DNA from: Maratus speciosus
Lineage: Eukaryota; Arthropoda; Arachnida; Araneae; Salticidae
Reading direction: 5' to 3'
DNA: 64,000 nt
NCBI GenBank assembly: GCA_963932465.1
Contig: OZ010795.1
Location: 19,713,197 to 19,777,196 of the forward strand
The translations under genes and the position numbers were made by a program. The notes below the pieces were generated by a model. The model had not been told where the DNA came from. It did not search any database and was given only the letters and a program-made list of their open reading frames with translations. This document shows positions 56,179 to 64,000 of the stretch, piece by piece. Numbering within the stretch: position 1 is the first letter of the stretch; the number at the start of each line of letters is the position of its first letter.

Positions 56179-57278
56179 TAGAGGTCTGCTCTGGCTGGAA
56201 TTTCCAGGCCCGGGACCGGCCCGACCCATGGAAAAAAATTCGGACCCGGCCCGTACAAAAAATATATTGGCCCGGCGCGGCCAGTAAAAAAGTTAAAAGT
56301 TCGGCCCAAGTCCGGCTCGTAGAAAAAAAAAATGATTGGCCCGACCCGGTACAACAGCCAAAAGTTCGGCCCGGCCCGAGTGAAATTCTACTAAACCTTG
56401 ATTTTTACGTCGATTTGGTTAAAAATTTGTCTCGCACGAGGAGTTCTGACAAAAAATATTTATCTTAACTTTTTTTTCATGTTTCTAATCTTCCTTTTTA
56501 TAGAATTGCCGCAGGCTGCGATATTTATTTTTTTAGTGAATCGCTATTTCTTGTATCTAAATAAAATGTTTCAGTTATCATTAATATTGTTAATATATAC
56601 TCCATGTATTGAAGTGTTAAAAATCTGAAAAAGGCTGTACAGTAAAATCTTCTAATACTCAATTACATAGAAAGAAAAAAACTGCATTATGGGCAGGTTC
56701 CGTTCTTAGCAAACGAAAATGTATTATATAGTCTTTTCTTACGTATTAGTATATTAATTTTGCAAGGATCAACACGTTTCTCAGTTTAAAACAATATTCC
56801 GTCATAGGCAGGTTCTTTTTCACAAGTTTTCCTACATTTTAATTTAGCTATATTTTAATAAGCGTAGAAATTTACTATTCTGTAAAAGAATAATGATTAA
56901 TGTTTAATTGTAGAATAGTGGCGATTTTAAAATGTATGCATTTTTTGCAAAAATCTATGGACCAGGCTTAATTTTACTGACCTTTGAACGGATAGGCTAC
57001 GCCGAGACAATGATTTTCATCCGGGCTGGCTCAAAACTAGGACTGAAAATTTTGGGCCATGAAAACTAGGAAAAAAACCAGTCCCGGCTCTGTGCAGAAA
57101 AAAATAAGTTAAGCCCGGCCCGGCTCGGCCCGATTCTTCCGGAAAACGTAAGGCCCGAACCCGGCCCGGCCCGTAAAGAGTAGTCTCTAGGTCCGGCCCG
57201 AGCCTTCAGAAAAAAGTATGGCCCGGCTCGAATGCTGTGAATGAAAATAGGCCCGAGCCCAGCCCGTTCAGATCTCTA
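56179..57278. mobile_element. 1.1-kb GGGCC-type hAT with exact 8-bp TSD
   Basis: Ends tagaggtctgctctggct and ...cccgttcagatctcta. Octamer agaagatc is exact on both sides (56171-56178, 57279-57286). Both subterminal zones have repeated ggcccgg words every 30-45 bp (56206-56385 and 57015-57265). The interior differs from the 1.4-kb family, with no MITE cargo. A frame at 56398-56628 is F/L/I-rich without features of a transposase. Confidence 0.93.
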
Positions 57279-57419
57279 AGAAGATCAAAAATCGAGTACC
57301 AAACTTCAATTGAGATACAGCCCTTAAAACACGCTCAGTTTAAAATAATTAATTTCTCGGAAACTTAAGACTTTCGTTTGTAAAATCGTATCAAATCGAA
57401 GTCGACCCGAAATAATCGA

Positions 57420-57556
57420 AACTTAATTCCAAACCGATCCGAACCCGAAACATTTAAATTCCACCCAACCAGCAACGAAAACGAATAGCGCCATCTCGGC
57501 GCACCCCGAACGCAGATCGGGTAGAATCAGGTAACTCGATCCGATGCAGGACTCTA
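57420..57556. mobile_element. Right-end fragment of a GGGTC-type hAT
   Basis: Words gatccgaacccgaaac, cagatcgggtagaatcagg, then gatccgatgcaggactcta, the standard right end of the family. The left part is missing or too decayed to place. Confidence 0.6.
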
Positions 57557-57699
57557 ATAACAGCTAGCATTTAATATAGATATAGGGTATAAAATAAATT
57601 ACTAGAAATCAAGAATTTTTGTTATTATTATTATTTTAAAATCATAGGATTGTATAAAAGTAGCATTTCATTTCTTAATGATGAACATTTTTGTGTCCG

Positions 57700-57988
57700 T
57701 TCCAATGGCGAAACCAACGGGGAGGTCACGGGGGTCATGATCCTCCTCTGAACACTAACAAAAAATTCTAAAGATCCTTTTTAAAAAGAAATATACAGTA
57801 GAGTCCCGATTATCAGAGTCCCACGTAACCGAGTTTCCGCTTTAACCAAGTTATTTTTTTCTGATGGACTGATGGCTTCCATTATTATGAAACAGCCATT
57901 ATAAATGAAGTGATAGGTGAAGATGAGAGCAGTCGCAAAATGTTAGAGCTCTGATTTTCTGGTCAGAATGGGGGAAAAAATGGCCATA

Positions 57989-58019
<31 letters not shown>

Positions 58020-58560
58020 AAAGGATCCATTCCAAAGGTACAAGTTCGATTGAAAAACAATTTAATACTTTGAGCAGAAAGAAGAGGCTACACCTGCAAT
58101 TTTCATGACACTAATAGAATCACATAGCTGCCAATGCGTACGGTTTTGTTGCCTCTAAAATTTAATGCATATTTTTGCCATATTTAATCGTTGACAATTG
58201 TCAGACTTTTTTAAGAAGAATTTCCGCAAGTGACAGGCAATTGTTCCCTTGTGATGATATTTCTGTGGCTGTCAACTCGTAAAACTTGGCTCGTAAAAAA
58301 GCTAACTTTGATAACATTTTCTGAATGAATCTTTGCCTTTATAAGAAAATGGGAAATTCTTTAATTTCTTGGTATTTGAACAAAATCGATAAATTTTATA
58401 TTGTTACGAATATTTATGCAAAATTTTTGTATTTACGAATGAAAATAACTTCGCGAAGGTATCAGAAAAATAGTTAAGTTTGGATTTGGGAATAGCTTTG
58501 AATATAAAAGAATCTGATAAAGATATGTAATCCCCTCCCACCCCGAAAAAGGAAATCCCT
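57700..58560 (+). repeat. Repeat segment shared with 47780-48600 and 9230-9640
   Basis: Carries cagtagagtcccgattatca, tcagagtcccacgtaaccga, ctgatggactgatggcttcc, a long T tract, then aagaagaggctacacctgca and ctgtggctgtcaactcgtaa. The second half is found in reverse inside the hAT at 47529-48683, the first half inside 9048-9689. It is a decayed member or component of that family, with no clean ends here. Confidence 0.6.
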
Positions 58561-58920
58561 GACTCTATAAATAATGAGCTGAATCCGCTCCTTGGTTCGG
58601 TCGATCAAAGATGACATTCCAAACCAAAGAAATTGAAGAATCCTCTACGTTCTCGTGTGACTTCACTTTTGCTGATAAACAAAGTTCTTATCAGCCACCT
58701 GCTGCAACGCCCAAACTTGGCAAATGTGGCAGATGATTTATTTATGGGAAAAAGGACACTTAGTAGCGTTAACAAACACTTTGAGTACTTGATTTGACTA
58801 TCAGTTCGGGTGGGGCTGATAGAAATAAAGTGTCTTGTAATGAGAAACCACACAGGCAGACTCAAGAAATTGAAAAGAAACAGGTGCGAATGTTTATGTA
58901 ATGCAACCAGAGTTGTCAAA
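58561..58920 (+). other. Non-repetitive island with a TATA-like motif and 41-codon frame
   Basis: TATAAATA at 58566-58573, an ATG at 58611 and a frame to TGA at 58734-58736 encoding 41 residues of balanced composition (MTFQTKEIEESSTFSCDFTF...). GC content is higher than around it and no copy was noticed elsewhere in the window. Could be a promoter with first exon of an unknown gene or coincidence; a donor site is not evident. Confidence 0.25.
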
Positions 58921-59264
58921 TTACTTTAAAAAAATTAACATTTAAAGTTAATTAGAAAACAAACTTTTAACTTTAAAAAATCTTTTGTTTTGAATCAGTT
59001 TTATCTTTTATTCCAATGTAGTAAATTCCACAAACAGTTTTACAAAAAAAAAAAAGTTTTTCTATGAATAATGGAAAAAAATAATTCATAGAATCTGATG
59101 GAGATATTTCTTAAAATTCATTAATAATATAGTCTCGAACTCATTTCAAATAAGTAAAAAAAATAACTTCTAATGATTTTAACCATTTTTATCAGTTTTT
59201 TCTAATCCCTGCTGAAATTCATACGTGCAGTTGAATGCAATCAATTGTCAAATGATTAGAAAAA
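58921..59264. other. AT-rich intergenic DNA
   Basis: A/T-rich stretch between the island and the next MITE; nothing recognised. Confidence 0.45.
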
Positions 59265-59268
59265 TTAA

Positions 59269-59713
59269 GACTGTTTTCAAATATAAGAGGGCAAGTTTAT
59301 GTTTATGACATAAGTTTTAATTTATTTTTGTTCGGAAATGCATGAAACTAGCAAGTGTTGTTAAGAAACTATGTAATCAAGCTGTTTTTTCCTTTTTTTT
59401 TTTTTTTTTTTTTTTTTTTGGCAATTGCAATAGATTTTTCAGAAAATGTGTCAAAATGGTCGTTTTGAACCGAAATTCCGCGCGAAAGTAGAACAATCAC
59501 TAAGTCAATAAGGGCGAAAAACGTGTTTGTCACGTGACCAAAATCGCTTATAACACAACAGGTAATTGATTGATTAAAAAATGAAAAACACAGTTCGATT
59601 CCAAATTGCCTCCATGGTCAGATTTTCGAATTTTATATCTTTCCGCTAAAAAATGAATTTGTAAATGTGTCAAAACGTTTTGCGCTTGTTAAGCACAGTA
59701 GTTAAGAACAGCC
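59269..59713 (+). mobile_element. TTAA-430 MITE, complete
   Basis: TTAA on both sides (59265-59268, 59714-59717), ends gactgttttcaaat and ...gttaagaacagcc. All family landmarks are present, with a 30-base T tract in the middle. The best evidence that the family duplicates TTAA. Confidence 0.93.
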
Positions 59714-60430
59714 TTAACATTTTCTTGCGAGTTTCTTTACATTTCAGAAATATATACATTTTTGACCAGCCCGGCGTCGCCCGTGATAGGATGATATTAA
59801 GGGAGTTGGTCACTCAGCTTCGGAATTCTCCTCCGTAATGTTAAGTCTACGGTCTTTTAATGCATTCGTCTATTTAAAATATCTTCTCGGGAAATTCATG
59901 TCTTTAACATCTTTTTCTGTGTACTCTTCTTATGTCTCTTTTTTTCTTACTTTTCAAACTATTTCTAAAATCTATGCTAAATTTAATACTTTATGTGTTC
60001 AAAGCGGGCGAACTGTGAGTCAGATTTTAACACTTCCTATAAAATGAAGTATATACTTTAGACATAGTTTGAGAAGTGAGAAAAAAAGAGACATCTTTTA
60101 GGAAGTGTACACAAAAAATAGAAGTTAAAAATATTAATTTCCCGAGGAGATATTTTAAATATATGAATGCATCTAGAGTCCTGCACGGGCCAGGTTCTAC
60201 CCGACCCGAACCCGCAAATTCCATTTTAAGTCAAACCGCAACCCGACCCGAACCCGCAAAAAATAATTTTCGGCAACCCGACCGGAACCCGCAAAAATAA
60301 TTTCAGGCAACCCGCAACCCGACCCGAACCCGAGGTATATTAACCCGCACCCGACCCGAACCCGCAATGTAAGGAAGGCAAATCATGTTTTAATACCATT
60401 ATGAAAAATAATCTGCAATTGTATCTCTAA

Positions 60431-60754
60431 TAGAGGCCTGCACCGGTCCGGCCAGCAGGCCGCAGCGGGGCAGCAAAATTTCAAACAGACCAGGCCGCTT
60501 TATTAGGACAATTTTTTCAACGGGCCAGGCTGATAAACAAAATAAACGGGTAGGGCGGCAAAAAAATTGAACGGCCCTGCCACGCCGAGGCGATAGCTAC
60601 ATTTAAGCGGGTCTACCGGCCCGCTATAAATATCTAGACGAAGCCGATAAAATCAAAAACGTGCCGGGCTAAGGCCGAGCTTTTAAGTTTTACACGTGAC
60701 GGGGCAAGGCGGGCTGTTCTCGAGCATGGAAATTCCGGTCCGTACAGACCTCTA
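60431..60754 (+). mobile_element. Small GGGCC-type hAT (level 3)
   Basis: Ends tagaggcctgcaccggtcc and ...ggtccgtacagacctcta. Flanks atctctaa and ttctctaa (7 of 8 with a one-base offset). Same insertion as 31993-32282 in the related host. Interior ggccNggc words. Confidence 0.82.
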
Positions 60755-60839
60755 ATTCTCTAATACCATTTTTATGTTTTACATAGAAGAATGAATAAAT
60801 CTATATTCTTTAATATTCAACTATAGCAAAACCTCTGAC

Positions 60840-62241
60840 TAGAGGTCTGCACGGGCCCGGGCTTGGCCTGAGGCCCGTACCCGGCCCGGCAGAATTAGGA
60901 CAATTTTTTCAGCGGGCCGGCCGGGCCGGGCCGACAGACAAAATAAACGGGCCGTGCCGGGCCGGCAAAAAAATTAATCGGAAAAGGAGATGAGGAAAGG
61001 AGCCTATCGGCCTATCGGCCCGATATAAGAATTTAAGCTAAGCAGATAGAATACGAGCCATTTTCAATGAATATGATTTTCTCGAGAAGTATAAATGTGC
61101 GGGACGAGCCGATGCGAGTTTAACAACATCAATACAGAAATGTAAGATGTCCATCGTAGAGACCGGCATCATACAGGTACAAGATGTCTGATTCCGAGTT
61201 TAATTTTTTTTTCAGCAGACTCGTGCCGGGACGGAACTAGTCTTAATCGATCTCAGGATGTGTAGAACAGTCATTGTGTTTTGTACTATTAATAGTGATA
61301 ATGAAGTTCTCTTAACAGTTATCTTTGGTAATATACCTTAAGGTGGTTCTCATATTCACTGCCCAACAATGCGAAGCTTTCAGACACATTTTCTGACAAA
61401 ATTTTTAACTATAAAGGCATAAAATTGACAGGCCTGCCTATTGAAGGCATTTGGAAACGAATAGCTTTTTCCATATTTGATAAATTACTTATAGAGATAA
61501 CAGAGATTCCTATACGTGACTGTACGTTTTTCTCCTTTCCTGTGCTATCGCTTCCGGAAATTCGATTCAAAACGCTAACTTTGACAGTATTTTTAGAAAG
61601 ATATATTGCTTTTATCTATGAAAAAAAACGACATTTACATAGCTTCTGAATAAGAATACCTGCCAATCTTACGCGTTTCCGAAAAGAAAAGAATTCATAA
61701 ATGTGTCGAAATATAACTCCTTTGGATTTGAGAAAAGCCTTAAAAATGAGAGAAATATTTTCACAAATCTACTTTTTATTATACAGCTTCAAAAGTTATC
61801 ATGTTTTTAATCCTTTATTCTGAACTACATTAATCTTTTAATGAATCCTTATTTCCATTTTGAAATGTCTGTAGACACGATGACTAAAACACTGTAAGTA
61901 ATCGTTAATGTTAACTATTGTGTTTTTTCTGTTTTGCGAACATCACAGTAATGTAAAATATACTGTAAAATGTTCCCATAAATATGTATGTAGTATTCAT
62001 TAAAAGAATGTTAATTGTACGTTGAGAAAAAAGTTTTTTTTTTGTTTTTTTTTGTAGAAATTGTGTCGGGCCGGGCCGGGCCTGTTTTCACTGATTTTTG
62101 TACGGGCCGGGCCGAGAACTGTAAAAATGCAAACGGGCCGTTCCGGGCTCGGGCCGAACTTTCAATTTAATACACCGGGCCAAGATAGCTTTCGTTCGGG
62201 CCGGGCCCGGGCCTGGAAATTCCGGCCCGTGCAGACCTCTA
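60840..62241 (+). mobile_element. 1.4-kb GGGCC-type hAT with exact 8-bp TSD (level 3)
   Basis: Octamer cctctgac at 60832-60839 and 62242-62249, exact. Ends tagaggtctgcacgggcc and ...ggcccgtgcagacctcta. Collinear with 17526-18940. The related host copy at 31.9 kb has the uninterrupted site (in reverse, aaaacctatgacccgaacc), so this is a later insertion. Confidence 0.95.
61342..61739 (-). mobile_element. TTAA MITE cargo (level 4)
   Basis: TTAA at 61338-61341 and 61740-61743. Ends ggtggttctcat and ...ggatttgagaaaagcc. Identical placement in the host hAT to 18019-18415. The 74-aa frame at 61425-61649 reads through it and is not conserved as a gene. Confidence 0.88.
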
Positions 62242-62952
62242 CCTCTGACCCGACCCGATGCAGGACTCTAAATGTTATAAAACCAGAAATTTAATCTTTA
62301 AATATGCTTTCAAATTAGTTGCGGTTTCAAAAGTCCCACTTATAACGATACAACTTGTTTTACACAAGTGGCCATCTGCCTTTAGTTTATCAGCAGTTAT
62401 TATTTTGAAAATTTTCCCGTCTAACAAAGTGCATCGGGTATCACCTTCACCACAATTAAATTATTCACTTGATACGTTAGACAGGAAGTACCATTTAGCG
62501 TTTTGCTGCGTATTGTATTTTTAAAATACGGTAAAAATATAATGCAGTTTGTTATTTTGAAGACTCGTGAAAGGATGGCTAAAGACAAAACAGTCAGGCA
62601 CACATTTTGCTTTTGTGAAACTTTGATCTGCGGTTTACATAAGCTTTTAACGGGAAACTATATTTTCCATATTCTTTTAAAAAAGCGGGTCAACCCGAAC
62701 CCGACCCGCAAGAGTAAAAAAGCCAACCCGAAACCGAAACAATAAAAGCCAACCCGACCCGCACCAAAAATAATAATGTCAACCCGACCCGACCCGAACC
62801 GCAACGGAAAAATGTAGCGCCAAGCCGACCCGAGGGTCGGGTTCGGGTAAAAGCGGGTAACCTGACCCGATGCAGGACTCTAAATGCATCCAATGCCCAC
62901 AGAATTTACATTAGTGTGGGGAAATCGGAAGCTGAGTGACCAGCCCCCTTAA

Positions 62953-63720
62953 TCTTAAATGTGTACTACTTATATCTTTAATCTGATTTTTTTAAAACTT
63001 ATACTTTTAAATGAAAATATTTCCAAACGAGGTCCCGCAATATTTATACCGAATACGACATATTTTAAAATAAAACAAATTGAACAATAAAACAATTGTC
63101 CAAACTGTTTGAAATTGTTATCAGTTATGAACATCATGTTATATCAGTTATTTATTGTTATCAGTTATGTTGTTTGGCACCAACTAATCTATTTAAATTC
63201 AATCTATCACCTATTTAAAAATTAAGATTTAAAATGAAGGAAAAAGATTATTAAGAAAAATTACAATTTAAAAACTGTGTAACGGGTAGAGAAGTAGATT
63301 TTTAATCATATTTCTTAATAATTTATTAAATTAAATTAAATTTTTAAAGATTTTGTTAAACAATAGTAGAATATCATTATTATTTACAAATTGACAATGA
63401 TTCGAACCAGTTTTCTTTTCTAGAATAAGTAAAATCTAGTGTCCATAGGCGTAGAGCTTTAAGGGCCTTGGACTCCTTATTCTTACTTTTAACACATTTT
63501 ATGAAGATCAGTGACCATGAACAGGTCTTACCAGGCACCTAACTCACCGAGAACAGTAAAATCGTTGTTATTCTTTGCTTTCCATCCAAGAAGAGTAAAC
63601 TTTCAATATCCCCTTTTAACCCTCAATGGAGCTGTGCCCCGTGTCCTTAAACTATAGTTTACCGTTTATAGATTGTTAATCATGATCAAACGTGTCGGTA
63701 ATTTCGGTTCTTGTAGCTCG
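62953..63720. other. AT-rich DNA leading to a pogo remnant
   Basis: No frame or TIR recognised. From about 63430 the composition becomes slightly more GC-rich (aagggccttggactcc, cttaccaggcacctaactca), possibly the 5' part of the decayed pogo-like element whose coding remnant follows. Confidence 0.4.
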
Positions 63721-63723
63721 AAA

Positions 63724-63881
63724 ATGTCAAAGCAAAAGTGCTTGAGCATATAAGAAAAATAAAAATTATTATTGATGAGGTGGATAAAGGCATGAAGAAA
63801 AAGAATACTGCTTTAAAATTTGATATTCCTTCAAACAGCTTATCAACCGTAATACAAAATCGTGATTTTAATGTAAAATAA
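63724..63881 (+). pseudogene. Pogo/Tigger-type transposase N-terminal fragment
   Basis: ATG at 63724 opens MSKQKCLSI, then an in-frame stop. One base out of phase the reading continues KIKIIIDEVDKGMKKKNTAL + KFDIPSNSLSTVIQNRD before a stop at 63879-63881. This resembles the CENP-B-type helix-turn-helix at the start of pogo/Tigger transposases (a basic MSK start, EVDKG, a KF-IP-STLS-type recognition helix). A frameshift near 63753 plus truncation make it non-functional. The rest of the gene is not in the window or is beyond recognition. Confidence 0.6.
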
Positions 63882-64000
63882 TTTTTTTAACTTAAAATAC
63901 AATGTATTTCCAGACAATGTTTTGTTTCATTCTTATTTCCCTTGCGGATTTCTTTGTGATGGGTAAAATAACTAAAACAAATAGAAGTAATTTATAAAAA

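Larger units (their letters stand above)
60174..62882 (+). mobile_element. GGGTC-type hAT with exact 8-bp TSD (level 2)
   Basis: Octamer aatgcatc at 60166-60173 and 62883-62890, exact. Ends tagagtcctgcacgggcc and ...cgatgcaggactcta. Arrays of acccgacccgaacccgcaa at the left (60197-60365) and gaccc-type words at the right (62690-62860). Minus the nested 1.4-kb hAT it is about 1.3 kb, equal to its reverse copy at 31267-32578. No transposase. Confidence 0.94.
59801..62948. mobile_element. Palindromic TTAA MITE, outer shell of a four-level nest
   Basis: TTAA at 59797-59800 and 62949-62952. Ends gggagttggtcactcagc and, inverse, gggggctggtcactcagc. Without the inserted hAT it is about 431 bp and aligns with 55017-55453. 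The insertion lies in the right arm at aatgcatc. Confidence 0.92.

Noticed and set aside
55054..60047. Similar frames MLSLWALDAL... at 55054 and MLSLRSFNAF... at 59838
   Set aside because: Both lie in the two copies of the palindromic TTAA MITE. The reading is not conserved better than the DNA and the element is a non-coding palindrome.
1..64000. tRNA, rRNA or snRNA genes
   Set aside because: I saw no cloverleaf with GTTCRANNC-type box or recognisable rRNA core; a covariance-model scan would be needed to exclude diverged genes.
1..64000. hAT, piggyBac or retroelement polyproteins
   Set aside because: Despite many hAT and TTAA elements, no frame shows hAT dimerisation or RNase H-like motifs, piggyBac DDD motifs, reverse transcriptase or integrase motifs; the elements appear non-autonomous.

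Overview
The window reads as non-coding DNA from a large, AT-rich, repeat-laden metazoan genome. An arthropod is most likely and a spider-like chelicerate is plausible, but lineage cannot be fixed from repeats alone. There are no operons, no dense genes, no rRNA or tRNA that I can recognise, and almost every longer reading frame is a by-product of repeats. What fills the window is DNA transposons, mostly short non-autonomous ones with terminal inverted repeats (TIRs), nested inside each other. I assigned superfamilies from TIRs and target-site duplications (TSDs) read directly in the sequence: 8 bp for hAT-like, TTAA for piggyBac-like, TA for Tc1/mariner/pogo-like.

Only one gene is complete: a Tc1-type transposase (14209-15222, minus strand, DD34E) inside a 1,526-bp transposon (13983-15508). 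The transposon has perfect 28-bp TIRs, internal copies of the TIR core and TA on both sides. It sits inside an older pogo-like element (13712-16032). Two minor coding signals are a possible terminal exon of an ordinary gene (30532-30824) and a frameshifted pogo/Tigger helix-turn-helix remnant (63724-63881).

Layout. 0-13 kb: hAT-like elements at 604-1563, 5394-6755 and 7551-10502 (the last with two smaller hATs inserted 15 bp apart), a fold-back MITE at 3466-3918, TTAA elements, and a TA MITE at 12501-12875. 13-16 kb: 145-bp tandem repeats holding the pogo-like element and the Tc1 element. 16-30 kb: many copies of one roughly 430-bp TTAA MITE, a 1.4-kb hAT family with GGGCCGGGCC-rich ends, and further hAT and pogo-like elements. 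30-35 kb: the exon candidate, a hAT with GGGTCGGGTT arrays (31267-32578), and a hAT filled with a 31-bp minisatellite (33268-34865). 35-47 kb: an AT-rich stretch, then a 6.1-kb hAT copy (40174-46303) swollen by nested insertions including a 1-kb palindrome. 47-53 kb: TA elements, one hosting a roughly 330-bp tandem array, itself splitting a diverged hAT. 54-64 kb: two copies of a palindromic TTAA element, one of them the outer shell of a four-level nest (59801-62948).

The most unusual signal is a 31-bp minisatellite monomer (about AAAAATCGCGAATTTTGTTG followed by ATCGGGYGCGG) that recurs at five loci. Each locus lies within a different TIR element, and the TIRs are mutually unrelated. Exact TSDs let the order of insertions be read in several places, including an empty-site comparison within the window.
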